From a bacterium 1XD21-13 (GTDB lineage Bacteria > Bacillota > Clostridia > Lachnospirales > Lachnospiraceae): 64,000 nucleotides of DNA. The translations under genes were made by a program, and so were the position numbers. The notes under the pieces were generated by a model. That model saw only the letters and a program-made list of their open reading frames with translations. It made no database searches and was not told the DNA's origin. This document shows, piece after piece, positions 7,753-17,302 of this stretch. How positions within the stretch are numbered: position 1 is the first letter of the stretch; each line of letters opens with the position of its first letter. The stretch is taken from assembly GCA_009917555.1 (NCBI GenBank), contig QZDX01000009.1, positions 1 to 64,000 on the forward strand, written 5' to 3'.

Positions 7753-9987
7753 ATGAAGCTGGAAGGTTATGTGGAGCACATTGTTTATCGAAATGAAGAG
7801 AATGGATATTCCGTCCTGAATCTGGTGTCGGAGGGACAGGAGATTACCGTGGTGGGGAGCTTTCATTACCTCAGTGAGGGAGAGCTTCTGGAGCTTACGG
7901 GCAGCTACGGCTCTCACCCGGTTTATGGGGAGCAGTTTCAGGCAGAAAGCTTCCAGGTGAAGGCGCCCAGGGATGTGCTTGCCATAGAGAGGTATCTGGG
8001 AAGCGGCGCTGTCAAGGGCATCGGGGCTGCCCTGGCCGCCCGCATTGTGCGTAGATTTGGAAAGGACACCTTTGATATCATAGAGAGAGAGCCGGAACGC
8101 CTTTCGGAGATCAAGGGGATCAGCGAGCGCAAGGCCAGGGAGATTGGCGAGCAGCTGGAGGAAAAGCGTGAGCTTCGCCAAGCCATGATATTTCTCCAGG
8201 GCTATGGGATTTCCGTAAATTTGTCCGTGAAGATTTATCAAAGGTATGGGCAGGAGATCTTTCGGATCATCAAGGAGAATCCCTATCGTCTGGCAGATGA
8301 CATGGAAGGGATTGGCTTTCGGACAGCCGATGAGATAGCAAAGCGGGTAGGAATTCGGGAGGATTCCGATTTCCGTATTCGAAGCGGAATTTTGTATGTG
8401 CTGATCCAGGGAGGAGCGGAGGGGCATACCTGTCTTCCCCTGCCTCTGTTGATTTCCAAGACCATAGAGCTTTTGGGAGGCGTTTCCAGGGAAGCGGTGG
8501 AGAAGCACCTGATGGATCTGAGCATTGACAGGCGCCTGGTGCAGAAGCAGTACATAGGGGCAAATGGAGAACACCAGACCTTTGTATTTGCCTCCTCCTA
8601 CTATCAGGCAGAGCTTTTTGTGGCGGCTATGCTCCATCAGCTGAAGCTTTCCATGGAGGTGCCGGATACTCAACTTCAGACAAGGCTTTGTAAGGTGGAG
8701 GAGCTGGCGGATATACAGCTGGATGCGCATCAGAGGGAGGCCGTGGAGGCAGCGGTGAAAAATGGCCTGCTGATTCTCACCGGAGGTCCGGGGACAGGGA
8801 AGACAACCACCATCAATGCCATGATTAAATATTTTGAGCTGGAGGGATTGGAGATTTTCCTGGCCGCGCCTACAGGCCGCGCGGCAAAGCGGATGACAGA
8901 GGCAACCGGGTGGGAGGCCCGAACGATCCACCGGATGCTGGAGCTGTCAGGAGGACCGGAAAATACATCGGGGCGGGCAATGTTTGCCAGGAATCAGGAC
9001 AACCCTTTGGAGGCAGATGTGATCATTATTGATGAAATGTCTATGGTGGACATCTTTCTGATGCAGGCATTATTGAAGGCTGTGATTCCAGGAACCAGGC
9101 TGATTCTGGTGGGGGATGTGAATCAGCTTCCCAGTGTGGGGCCCGGCAGTGTTCTCCAGGATATGATTGCCTCGAAAGCTTTCCCGGTGGTGTGTCTGAC
9201 ACGTATCTTTCGTCAGGCAGCCGAGAGTGATATCATTGTAAATGCCCATAAAATCAATCGGGGTGAGAGGGTGGTGCTGGATAACAAAAGTCGGGATTTC
9301 TTTTTTCTCAAGCGCCAGGAGCCCAATCAGATTCTGCGGGTGGTACTGTCATTGGTTCAGGAGAAGATGCCAAGATATGTACACGCGGAGATCTCGGATA
9401 TCCAGGTGCTCACACCTATGCGAAAGGGAGCCCTGGGCGTGGAGAGCTTGAATCAGATGCTGCAGCGTTACCTGAATCCTCCTTCTAAAGATAAGGAAGA
9501 AAAGGAGCACGGCAGCGGGGTGCTTCGAGTAGGGGATAAGGTCATGCAGATCCGCAATAATTACCAGCTGGAGTGGGAGGTCCGCAATCGGTTTGGAATG
9601 GCAGTGGATCGAGGCTTGGGAGTTTTCAACGGCGATATGGGGATCATTCGTTCCATCAATAGCTTTGCGGAGGAGCTGACCGTAGAGTTTGACGAGGGGC
9701 GCATGGTATCCTATTCCTTTAAACAGCTGGAGGAACTGGAACTGGCCTATGCCATTACCGTACATAAATCTCAGGGGAGCGAATATCCTGCCGTAGTGAT
9801 TCCGCTCCTTTCCGGTCCAAGGCCCCTGATGAACCGGAACCTTTTGTACACGGCAGTAACAAGAGCACGCTCCTGCGTTACCCTGGTGGGAAACGCGGAG
9901 GTATTTCAGATGATGGTGGAGAATGAAACGGAGCAAAAACGTTATACGGGTCTTTCCGAGGCTATTCGATCTTATTTACCCGCGTAG
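7753..9987 (+). CDS. recD2: RecD2-type superfamily 1B DNA helicase
   Basis: ATP-dependent 5'-3' DNA helicase, 744 residues from the chosen start. ATGs or alternative starts at 7639 and 7714 are in frame, but AGGAG at 7743-7747 and the family N-terminus (MKLEGYVEHIVYRNEENGYS) favour 7753. N-terminal helix-hairpin-helix repeats (GAVKGIGAALAARIV) distinguish it from RecBCD-associated RecD. Helicase motifs follow: LTGGPGTGKTTTINAM, VIIDEMSMVDIFL, VGDVNQLPSVGPGS, and C-terminal AYAITVHKSQGSEYP and LLYTAVTRAR. Its 3' end overlaps comFC by 65 bp in another frame. Confidence 0.93.
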   Translation: MKLEGYVEHIVYRNEENGYSVLNLVSEGQEITVVGSFHYLSEGELLELTGSYGSHPVYGEQFQAESFQVKAPRDVLAIERYLGSGAVKGIGAALAARIVRRFGKDTFDIIEREPERLSEIKGISERKAREIGEQLEEKRELRQAMIFLQGYGISVNLSVKIYQRYGQEIFRIIKENPYRLADDMEGIGFRTADEIAKRVGIREDSDFRIRSGILYVLIQGGAEGHTCLPLPLLISKTIELLGGVSREAVEKHLMDLSIDRRLVQKQYIGANGEHQTFVFASSYYQAELFVAAMLHQLKLSMEVPDTQLQTRLCKVEELADIQLDAHQREAVEAAVKNGLLILTGGPGTGKTTTINAMIKYFELEGLEIFLAAPTGRAAKRMTEATGWEARTIHRMLELSGGPENTSGRAMFARNQDNPLEADVIIIDEMSMVDIFLMQALLKAVIPGTRLILVGDVNQLPSVGPGSVLQDMIASKAFPVVCLTRIFRQAAESDIIVNAHKINRGERVVLDNKSRDFFFLKRQEPNQILRVVLSLVQEKMPRYVHAEISDIQVLTPMRKGALGVESLNQMLQRYLNPPSKDKEEKEHGSGVLRVGDKVMQIRNNYQLEWEVRNRFGMAVDRGLGVFNGDMGIIRSINSFAEELTVEFDEGRMVSYSFKQLEELELAYAITVHKSQGSEYPAVVIPLLSGPRPLMNRNLLYTAVTRARSCVTLVGNAEVFQMMVENETEQKRYTGLSEAIRSYLPA

Positions 9988-10654
9988 ATGTCCCGTCTGT
10001 GATGACATTGTTGGCGGCAGGGCACTGATTTGCGAGCCCTGCAGGCTGCGCCTGCATCCTGTGGGAGAGCCCCTTTGCAAAAAATGTGGAAAGCCCTTAA
10101 GTACCGCAGAGGCCGAGTACTGCCCGGACTGCGGGCGAAAAAAACATCTCTACGTCAGAGGAAGGGCGGCCCTGGAATATGATTCCGTGATGCGGGAATC
10201 CATCGGCCGTTTTAAGTATAAAAACCGCAGGGAGTATGGGGATTTTTATGTGCAGGAGCTACTTCGAGCCTGTGGGGAAGCAGTTCGTTCCTGGAACCCG
10301 GATCTTCTGATTCCCATACCACTGCATAAAAGCCGCAGAAGAAAGCGGGGCTTTAACCAGGCGGAGCTGATAGCCAGAGGACTTGGAAAGGAGCTGGGGA
10401 TTCCGGTGTCTGCGGACAGTCTGCTGCGGACAAAAAAGACCAGTCCCCAGAAAGAGCTGAATGATCAGGAACGAAAAAGTAATCTGAAAAATGCTTTTCA
10501 ATTGGCAAAGGATAATGTAAAATTTAAGAAAATTCTCTTAATTGACGATATTTATACAACAGGTAGTACCATAGACGCCGCAGCCTCCGTCCTCTTAGAC
10601 CATGGTGCGGAAAAAGTGTATTTTTTGTGCATATCTATTGGAAGAGGGTATTAA
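9923..10654 (+). CDS. comFC: ComFC family phosphoribosyltransferase-like competence protein
   Basis: 243-residue cytoplasmic protein of the ComFC/GntX family, involved in handling transforming DNA. A four-to-six-Cys zinc ribbon occupies the N-terminal 75 residues (CPVCD, CEPCR, CKKCGKP, CPDCGRKK). The C-terminal half is a PRPP-binding fold with the loop LLIDDIYTTGSTIDAAA and upstream PIPLHKSRRRKRGFNQAELI. GGTGGAGA precedes the ATG, which lies inside recD2, so the two are translationally linked. No comFA is visible nearby. Confidence 0.9.
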   Translation: MKRSKNVIRVFPRLFDLIYPRRCPVCDDIVGGRALICEPCRLRLHPVGEPLCKKCGKPLSTAEAEYCPDCGRKKHLYVRGRAALEYDSVMRESIGRFKYKNRREYGDFYVQELLRACGEAVRSWNPDLLIPIPLHKSRRRKRGFNQAELIARGLGKELGIPVSADSLLRTKKTSPQKELNDQERKSNLKNAFQLAKDNVKFKKILLIDDIYTTGSTIDAAASVLLDHGAEKVYFLCISIGRGY

Positions 10655-10666
10655 ATGTGGTATACT
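10638..10666 (+). promoter_or_regulatory. Predicted promoter for the cda membrane operon
   Basis: TTGGAA (10638-10643) and TATACT (10661-10666) are separated by 17 bp. The -35 box lies within the last codons of comFC. It would start the transcript that carries the two membrane proteins, cdaA and cdaR. Confidence 0.5.
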
Positions 10667-10691
10667 ATACAAATAATCAATGAGGTGACTT

Positions 10692-11126
10692 ATGCTAAAC
10701 GAAGAAAAAATCAGGCTTATGACCAAGGCAGCCTCCTACGAGGCGGGGGAGGGAAAAAAAGCCCTGGCTATGAATAAATATTTTCGCGGAGATTACATCA
10801 GCATCAACTTGATCGGCTCCTGGATATCCTTTACCATTGCATTTGCCGTTTGTGTGGGCGTATGGGCCTTTTACCATATGGAGGATTTGATGGAGAAGAT
10901 TAACACAATGGATCTTCCGGGTTTGGGAAAGCATTTTGTATTTCTCTATCTGGGACTTTTGGCTGTGTATCAGCTGATCCACTATGTGATTTATCATATA
11001 CGCTATCAGAAAAACCGCAGGAGTCTTGCCGCATATAATCAGATCCTGAAGCAGATTTCCCATATTTATCAGACGGAATCAAAAAGCGGCGGCAGCGATT
11101 TTGTAGGAGGAGCTAAAGAAAAATGA
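10692..11126 (+). CDS. Small membrane protein of unknown function (cda operon)
   Basis: 144 residues, not recognised as a named family. It has a charged N-terminal stretch, two hydrophobic segments (about residues 36-60 and 78-98), and a basic C-terminal region with a likely coiled segment. GAGGTGACTT precedes the ATG. Its stop overlaps the start of the next membrane gene (ATGA at 11123), so the two are translationally coupled and probably work together in the membrane. The placement upstream of cdaA suggests a link to envelope or c-di-AMP biology, but nothing in the sequence proves it. Confidence 0.65.
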   Translation: MLNEEKIRLMTKAASYEAGEGKKALAMNKYFRGDYISINLIGSWISFTIAFAVCVGVWAFYHMEDLMEKINTMDLPGLGKHFVFLYLGLLAVYQLIHYVIYHIRYQKNRRSLAAYNQILKQISHIYQTESKSGGSDFVGGAKEK

Positions 11127-12157
11127 CAACCTTACTGGAGCTGAGAGAAAAGATTAAAATATTCATGGGGAAATATGATATCTATATCATTCCCCTGATG
11201 AAATTTCTGCTGGCTATGATTGCCTTTGCCATGATCAATGGGAATGTGGGCTTTATGGAGCGGGCGAAGAACCCTTCCATTTCATTGATCCTGGCCTTAA
11301 TGTGTTCCTTCCTGCCGGTGAATCTGATTGCCGTTTTTGGAGGAATTCTGATTTTGGCCCATGCATATGCTTTATCACTGGAGTTTTTTGCACTTGCATT
11401 TGTGATTATCTTACTGATGGTGTTGCTGTTCTTTCGGACATCGCCCCAATACGGTTATCTGTTGGTTTTGACCCCTATCGCCTTTGTACTGAAGGTGCCT
11501 TATGTGGTGCCTCTTGCTATGGGGCTTGTGGGAACACCTGCGGCTGCAATTCCGGTGGCTTGCGGAACGGTTATTTTTTACCTGCTTCATTATATGAAGA
11601 TGAATACAACTATGCTCAGCGGAACAGAGACTGAGTCCATGAAGCAGAAGATCACCTATCTCATTGACAATGTGGTCCGCAATCGGGAGATGATTCTCAT
11701 GGCTGTGGCCTTTGCACTGACCCTTTTGATTGTCTATGTGGTTCGACGCATGTCTATTGATTATGCCTGGAGCATTGCCATAGGAGTTGGAGCGGTAGCG
11801 GAGCTTGTTGTATTGCTCATAGGAAGTATGATTTTCAGTGTTTCATTGAAGCTTTTGGGAGTGCTTGCAGGTTGTGTTGTATCTGCAGGGCTGGCTATCT
11901 TGCTACAGCTTACAGTATTCAGTATGGATTACTCCCGAACGGAGTATGTACAATTTGAGGATGATGAATATTACTATTATGTAAAGGCAGTGCCCAAGCT
12001 GACCATTGCAGTACCGGAGAAGCGGGTGAAGAAAATAAGCTCCCAGCGAAAGCAGAGCACGGCTAAGAAGAGAACCCCGTCCACAAGGAGGCCGGTGGAC
12101 CATGCCCGTGGAACGGCGCACAACCATGTGGAGCACAGGGAGCACGCGCACAGATAA
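11123..12157 (+). CDS. Polytopic membrane protein of unknown function (cda operon)
   Basis: 344 residues with many hydrophobic segments covering about residues 20-285, then a very basic Lys/Arg/His-rich cytoplasmic tail (from about residue 305 to the end, with RKQSTAKKRTPSTRRP). No known transporter motif is seen. It is coupled by ATGA to the preceding gene, and cdaA follows after about 40 nt. A basic tail could contact nucleic acid or membrane lipid; that is speculation. Confidence 0.7.
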   Translation: MTTLLELREKIKIFMGKYDIYIIPLMKFLLAMIAFAMINGNVGFMERAKNPSISLILALMCSFLPVNLIAVFGGILILAHAYALSLEFFALAFVIILLMVLLFFRTSPQYGYLLVLTPIAFVLKVPYVVPLAMGLVGTPAAAIPVACGTVIFYLLHYMKMNTTMLSGTETESMKQKITYLIDNVVRNREMILMAVAFALTLLIVYVVRRMSIDYAWSIAIGVGAVAELVVLLIGSMIFSVSLKLLGVLAGCVVSAGLAILLQLTVFSMDYSRTEYVQFEDDEYYYYVKAVPKLTIAVPEKRVKKISSQRKQSTAKKRTPSTRRPVDHARGTAHNHVEHREHAHR

Positions 12158-12197
12158 AAGGGACTTTTGCAGAGTAAAGGGATAAGGAGGCGGCAGA

Positions 12198-13085
12198 ATG
12201 CAGAATTCCATAACGGATCTGATTGACAAATATATGAAGACATTAGACTCCTTACAGATCCGAAAGACCGATATTCTAGAAGTGATTATTTTGGCATTTC
12301 TGCTTTATCAGGTTTTAGTGTGGATAAAAAGGACAAGAGCCTGGTCTCTGCTGAAAGGCTTCTCGGTGCTTCTGGCCTTTATTTTTCTGGCCTGGGCATT
12401 CCAGCTAAATACCATTCTCTGGCTGGCGCAGAATGTGTTTAGTCTGGGAATTACCGCCTTGATTATCGTGTTTCAGCCAGAACTTCGCAGGGCTTTGGAG
12501 CAGCTGGGACAGCAGAACATTCTGAATTCTGTGTTTAGTTTTGACAGCTCCAAGGAAAACAGTGCCAGGTTCAGTGATAAGACCGTGAATGAGCTGATTA
12601 AGGCGGTCTACGAGATGGCTAAGGTAAAGACAGGTGCCTTGATTGTGATTGAGAAGAATACGCCGCTGCATGAGTACGAGAGAACCGGTATCACTCTGGA
12701 TTCCATTCTCAGCAGCCAGCTTTTGATCAATATATTTGAGCACAATACCCCTCTCCATGACGGAGCGGTGATTGTGCGGGGGGACCGGGTGATCTCAGCA
12801 ACCTGCTACCTACCTCTGTCTGATAATATGTTTTTAAGCAAGGAGCTGGGGACGCGACACAGAGCCGCAGTAGGGGTGAGTGAGCTGACGGATTCTCTGA
12901 CCATAGTGGTGTCAGAGGAGACAGGAAAGGTATCGGCTGCTTCAAACGGAAAGCTATTGCGGGATTTGAAGGAGGAAGAATTAAGAGAGCAGCTGGTAAG
13001 CGCCCAGAATAAATCTCAGGAAAAGGGCAAATTTAAATTGTGGAAAGGGCGGGTGAAGAAGCGTGAGAAAAATACTGACGAATAA
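12198..13085 (+). CDS. cdaA: Diadenylate cyclase CdaA (c-di-AMP synthase)
   Basis: Membrane-anchored enzyme that joins two ATP to make c-di-AMP, a regulator of potassium and osmolyte balance and cell-wall integrity; 295 residues. Hydrophobic segments occupy about residues 26-92. The DAC domain follows, with the catalytic DGA motif at 188-190 (LHDGAVIVRG) and the substrate motif GTRHRAA at 218-224. AAGGAGGCGGCAG precedes the ATG. cdaR overlaps its 3' end by 23 bp, the standard cdaA-cdaR pair. The usual third partner, glmM, is not next in line. Confidence 0.96.
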   Translation: MQNSITDLIDKYMKTLDSLQIRKTDILEVIILAFLLYQVLVWIKRTRAWSLLKGFSVLLAFIFLAWAFQLNTILWLAQNVFSLGITALIIVFQPELRRALEQLGQQNILNSVFSFDSSKENSARFSDKTVNELIKAVYEMAKVKTGALIVIEKNTPLHEYERTGITLDSILSSQLLINIFEHNTPLHDGAVIVRGDRVISATCYLPLSDNMFLSKELGTRHRAAVGVSELTDSLTIVVSEETGKVSAASNGKLLRDLKEEELREQLVSAQNKSQEKGKFKLWKGRVKKREKNTDE

Positions 13086-14328
13086 CCTTGGCCTGAAGCT
13101 TCTTTCCGTGATTGGCGCGGTGATGCTCTGGCTGATTATTGTGAGCATCAATGATCCCGTTATCTCTCAGGAGTTCTCCGGTATCCGTGTAACCATGCTG
13201 AATGAGGATGCCGTGACAGACAAGGACAAGGTGTACCGCATCGAGGACAATAGTGATATTATCAGTGTCCGCGTACAGGCAAAGCGTTCCGTTGTTGGGA
13301 GGCTCACCGCGGAGGACTTTACGGCCACGGCGGATATGGAGAAGAATATTAAGCTGGATAATCTGGTGGGTATTGAGGTAACCTGTAACAACCGGTATGT
13401 GAAGAATTCCGATATCACAAAGAGCAGAGAGAATGTGATTATCCGCATTGAGGATGCCTCCAGTGAGCAGTTTAATGTGGTAGTGAATGAGATTGGCCAG
13501 GAGGGCGAGGGCTACATGGTGGGAATGGCCGTGCCAGAGCAGAGCCTGATTCAAATCAATGGTCCGGCCTCTGTCATTGCGGAGATTCGCCGCGTAGTGG
13601 TGGATCTGAATAAGACAGGCTTTACCACTGACCAGATCAAAAATTGTGAGATTAAAATCTATGACAATGCAAATAATCCCATTGACACAACCTATCTGGA
13701 GTACAATGGGAAGACTACGGGTATGAATGTCCATGTTACCATGTTCAAGAAGAAGATCGTTCGTCTTCGGGTGGATTATTCCGGCAAACCGGCGGATGGA
13801 TATAGCTTCCAGGAGCTTACCTTTAAGCCGGATACCCTGGAGATTGCGGGAACTGTGGAGGACATTGCGGAGCTAAGGGAGATTACCATTCCGGGCGAGG
13901 CGGTCAATATAGATGGCATTACGGAGGATACACAGGTAAATGTAGATGTGACAAAGTATCTGCCTGAGAATATCCGTCTGGCAGATGATAAGGATGCTTC
14001 CGTAGCTGTGGCCATCACCTTAGAGAAAAAGCAGGGGAAGACCATAAGGATTCCCGTATCAGAGATAGAGCTTCTCAATATACCCAAGGGATTTAATGTA
14101 GACTTTGGGGATTTGGATAAGGTAGATATCGTTGTAATGGGGACCAGCGCTCAGCTGGCGGAGCTCTCGGAGGATGCAATCTTGGTGAAACTGAATTTGG
14201 AGGAATATTCCAAAGCAGGAACCTATAAGGGAGCACTTGAGGTGGAGCTTCCAAAGGATTATAGCTTGATGGATAAGGCAGAGGTGGAATTTCGCTTGAT
14301 CAAACGAGCCGCTGCCGGGAAAAAGTAG
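13063..14328 (+). CDS. cdaR: CdaR, YbbR-domain regulator of CdaA
   Basis: 421 residues starting at a GTG inside cdaA. A single N-terminal transmembrane segment (about residues 8-28) is followed by an extracytoplasmic region of repeated YbbR domains, seen as recurring blocks such as VVVNEIGQEGEGYMVG and LRVDYSGKPADGYSF, each preceded by a beta-strand-rich stretch. CdaR modulates CdaA from outside the membrane. The overlap with cdaA supports coupled synthesis. Four YbbR units fit the length. Confidence 0.92.
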   Translation: MRKILTNNLGLKLLSVIGAVMLWLIIVSINDPVISQEFSGIRVTMLNEDAVTDKDKVYRIEDNSDIISVRVQAKRSVVGRLTAEDFTATADMEKNIKLDNLVGIEVTCNNRYVKNSDITKSRENVIIRIEDASSEQFNVVVNEIGQEGEGYMVGMAVPEQSLIQINGPASVIAEIRRVVVDLNKTGFTTDQIKNCEIKIYDNANNPIDTTYLEYNGKTTGMNVHVTMFKKKIVRLRVDYSGKPADGYSFQELTFKPDTLEIAGTVEDIAELREITIPGEAVNIDGITEDTQVNVDVTKYLPENIRLADDKDASVAVAITLEKKQGKTIRIPVSEIELLNIPKGFNVDFGDLDKVDIVVMGTSAQLAELSEDAILVKLNLEEYSKAGTYKGALEVELPKDYSLMDKAEVEFRLIKRAAAGKK

Positions 14329-14374
14329 CAACAGCAATCGTTGAGAGACGAATGAAGGAATGGGAGGTTTTCAT

Positions 14375-14638
14375 ATGGTAAGTCAAAAGGTAGTAGTTCA
14401 AAATCCCACAGGATTGCATTTGAGACCGGCAGGGATTCTCTGCAAAACGGCAATGCAGTTTAAGTCCCTGATCACTTTTACATTTGAGAATACCACAGCA
14501 AATGCAAAGAGTGTATTGAGCGTACTGGGCGCCTGTGTCAGATCCGGGGAAGAGATCGAGATCATCTGTGAGGGTGTGGACGAGGTGGCAGCCCTGAAAG
14601 CCATGATAGAAGTTGTGGAGAGCGGCCTTGGTGAATAG
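14375..14638 (+). CDS. ptsH: HPr phosphocarrier protein
   Basis: 87-residue cytoplasmic phosphocarrier. The active His lies in NPTGLHLRPAG (about residue 15) and the regulatory Ser in ANAKSVLSVLGA (about residue 46), so both the PEP-dependent transfer site and the HprK-type control site are kept. GGGAGG at 14362-14367 sets the start at 14375 rather than at an in-frame ATG at 14360. It is not beside ptsI here; instead it lies between cdaR and the glycan cluster and overlaps the next gene by 8 bp. It could serve the PTS at 40360-45036. Confidence 0.93.
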   Translation: MVSQKVVVQNPTGLHLRPAGILCKTAMQFKSLITFTFENTTANAKSVLSVLGACVRSGEEIEIICEGVDEVAALKAMIEVVESGLGE

Positions 14639-17294
14639 AAAGAAATGGGCGATAGGGTATGCAGTCCTCTGCATGCTCTATTTCGCTGTGTCGGTTTGTA
14701 TTCCTCATGATAGGTTAGAGCCTCGGGGATTGGAGGGAATCGGAAAGCCCTCTCTGAAATTAAAAACAGAAGAGATGACCAATGATACGGAATTGAAATT
14801 TGAGTATTATGCGGACGAGCAGGCGCTGAATCAGATTTCTTTTTATTTTACGGACAATGGACATCCATTTACCCAGGGACAGATCCGCATTGAGGCGTAC
14901 GATGGCAGGACAAAGGAGCTTCTGGCTGACGAGATCTATGAGCTGGTTGATTTGAAGGTAGAGGCTTTTTGGGGAGTGACCTTTGAGAAGGAGCCTAAGG
15001 GAGGAACCATTGATCTGGTGATCACTGGTAGTGATTTAAAGGAGGGCCCCTCCATCTGGCTGAATACGGAGAGCAGAACCCAAGGAAATACCTATGAAAA
15101 TGGGCAGTTTTTAGATAACAATCTGATCTATAATGCCATCTATAGAACCCAGGTTCACTTTATTAAAAATCCATTCATCACAACTCTGATGCTGTTGATT
15201 CTGGGCGGCATGTTCTTCCTCATATCCGATAAAAAGCTGGTAGACTCGGAGGAGAAGAGGACAAGACCCGGGAAAAGGCCGGGAGCTTTCACAGACAAGC
15301 TGACTGCCCTTTACAAAAGGTATCGTCTGTGGATCGGAATGGGCTTTCTCCTGTTTTTGGTGGGCTTGATTTTCTTTTATGTATATGATGGTGAGATTCG
15401 AAAGGCCATGAACAGCACCCACCGGGTAGTGGTCATGAAGGATAACAATAAGCTGCTGCCGATCACAGAGGAAAGCAGAGAACTGGTACAGTACTATACT
15501 ACCCAGGAGGAAACCCTGGTGGGTCTGGGTGTTCGGATGGATCTGGGGGAGGACTTTGTACCAGAGGGGACTATCTATGCGCAGGTGGAGGATGTGACCC
15601 TGAAAGAGCTGCTCTGTGAGGCTGAGATTGCAGCGGCCTCTCTGTTGGATGGGCAATACATGGGATTGATTTTTGACCATTCTCAGGAAGGGGTTAAGGG
15701 ACACACCTACGAGGTGAGTCTTAGCTTTTCCCAGGAGCTCATAGACAGCGGGCTTTCCGTTATCGTCACCCCGGAGGGCTATTATGAGGAAAATACCTTC
15801 TACATCAACGGGGAGGAGAGCAAGGATCGTATGAGCATGAACGCTCATACCTACTTCAACCTCTTTTTGAAGAAATATTTTTTCCTGATGTTTTTATTCT
15901 TTGAGGCTATGAGCGCCGGCTTTTATTACCTGGCCTTTATCCGCAGATGCAGAATAGAAAAGGTTTTTCTATTTACGATCTTGTGTCTCGGCGTGATTTA
16001 TAATTTTATTCTGGTTCCCTATATGACACCGGACGAGAAATATCATATTGATATGTCCTACCGACATTCCAATACCCTTCTTGGCCTTGAGCAGATTGGG
16101 GAAAACAGGTGTCTGAAGCGGGCGGATGATGTGGAGCTGGAATTCACCTCTGAGCCGAGCCTGACCAATTATAAAAATATTTATGACGGATTATTTACCA
16201 CAGTCAAGGATGACCGTCTGGTAGAGGCGGAGGCTACGGCCAATACGGAGGCGCCTATGATACTTTACCTCCCGGCGGTGCTGGGGATGACTGTTGGCCG
16301 TCTTCTGCACCTGGGAACCGTTCCCATGCTACTGCTGGCCCGGTGGTGCAGCCTGCTGTTCTTTGCCTGTATGACATACCTGGGGATGAAAAAGCTTCCC
16401 TTTGGGAAAATGACTCTGTTTTTGCTGGCGATTCTGCCTATGAATCTGCAGCAGTGTACATCATTTTCCTATGATGCGGTGATTACAGGTACGATTCTGC
16501 TGTACAGCTGCTACTGCATTTCCCTGGCCTATAACCAGGAGCCTGTGAAGCCAAAAGACATTCTGATCATGGGTGTGCTGGGCATTGTGTTTATTTATGG
16601 AAAGAGCGGCATTTACCTTCCCATGTGCCTGCTGGCGCTTTTGATCCCGGCGAAGAAGTTTGGAGGTAACCGTGTACGGGGAATTTGTCTGGCGGGATTT
16701 TGCATCCTTCCGGTTTTAAGCTTTTTGAATAAGAATACGGTAGCGGTCAACTATATAGCTACCACCACGGAGGCCACGGCTACTGTGGGCTCATCCACCA
16801 CGGCGGGCTATACCATTAGCTATTTCCTTCAGCAGCCGGCAGAGCTGGTTCGGATTCTGGCCAATACCTTGAGCGATAAAACGGCCTTTTACCTGGAATC
16901 CCTGGCAGGGCAGAAAATGGGATGGGTTGAGATCGAGATCTCAGAAGTAATCCCTATGCTTTTCCTGCTGTTGTTGATTTTATCTGTTCTCAAAACCCGG
17001 GAGGAGCCTCTCTATGTGAAGACCTGGCATAAATGGTGGATAAGCTTTATCTGTCTTGCCTGTACGGGAATCATTTTGGCAGGAATGCTGCTGACCTGGA
17101 CTCCGAAGGACTATATTTCCATTGAGGGAGTGCAGGGGCGTTATTTCATTCCATTTACATTGGCACTGTCCCTGGTTGGACGAAACAGCCGTCTGATGTA
17201 TGAGAAATCCATTGACAGAGGGCTGATGTATGCAGGCTTTATCGGCCAGCTGCTGACGGTTATGTATCTGATTAAGGCAGTACTGATTTTGTAG
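14631..17294 (+). CDS. DUF2142 family membrane protein of the surface-glycan cluster
   Basis: Large polytopic membrane protein, about 887 residues, chosen to start at a GTG at 14631 that follows GGAGAG inside ptsH; a TTG at 14613 is also possible. One N-terminal membrane segment precedes an extracytoplasmic domain, and then the C-terminal half has many hydrophobic segments. The motif LVPYMTPDEKYHIDMSYRHS near residue 465 matches the acidic first-loop motif of DUF2142 and related membrane glycosyltransferase-like (GT-C) proteins. It probably uses lipid-linked sugars in cell-surface polymer modification. The following flippase and GT2 genes support this. Confidence 0.75.
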   Translation: MNRKKWAIGYAVLCMLYFAVSVCIPHDRLEPRGLEGIGKPSLKLKTEEMTNDTELKFEYYADEQALNQISFYFTDNGHPFTQGQIRIEAYDGRTKELLADEIYELVDLKVEAFWGVTFEKEPKGGTIDLVITGSDLKEGPSIWLNTESRTQGNTYENGQFLDNNLIYNAIYRTQVHFIKNPFITTLMLLILGGMFFLISDKKLVDSEEKRTRPGKRPGAFTDKLTALYKRYRLWIGMGFLLFLVGLIFFYVYDGEIRKAMNSTHRVVVMKDNNKLLPITEESRELVQYYTTQEETLVGLGVRMDLGEDFVPEGTIYAQVEDVTLKELLCEAEIAAASLLDGQYMGLIFDHSQEGVKGHTYEVSLSFSQELIDSGLSVIVTPEGYYEENTFYINGEESKDRMSMNAHTYFNLFLKKYFFLMFLFFEAMSAGFYYLAFIRRCRIEKVFLFTILCLGVIYNFILVPYMTPDEKYHIDMSYRHSNTLLGLEQIGENRCLKRADDVELEFTSEPSLTNYKNIYDGLFTTVKDDRLVEAEATANTEAPMILYLPAVLGMTVGRLLHLGTVPMLLLARWCSLLFFACMTYLGMKKLPFGKMTLFLLAILPMNLQQCTSFSYDAVITGTILLYSCYCISLAYNQEPVKPKDILIMGVLGIVFIYGKSGIYLPMCLLALLIPAKKFGGNRVRGICLAGFCILPVLSFLNKNTVAVNYIATTTEATATVGSSTTAGYTISYFLQQPAELVRILANTLSDKTAFYLESLAGQKMGWVEIEISEVIPMLFLLLLILSVLKTREEPLYVKTWHKWWISFICLACTGIILAGMLLTWTPKDYISIEGVQGRYFIPFTLALSLVGRNSRLMYEKSIDRGLMYAGFIGQLLTVMYLIKAVLIL

Positions 17295-17302
17295 GAGCAG
17301 AT

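Noticed and set aside
7270-8931. Long minus-strand open frame of about 550 residues
   Set aside because: It is antisense to mreB and recD2 and shows no family motif; a shadow of codon bias.
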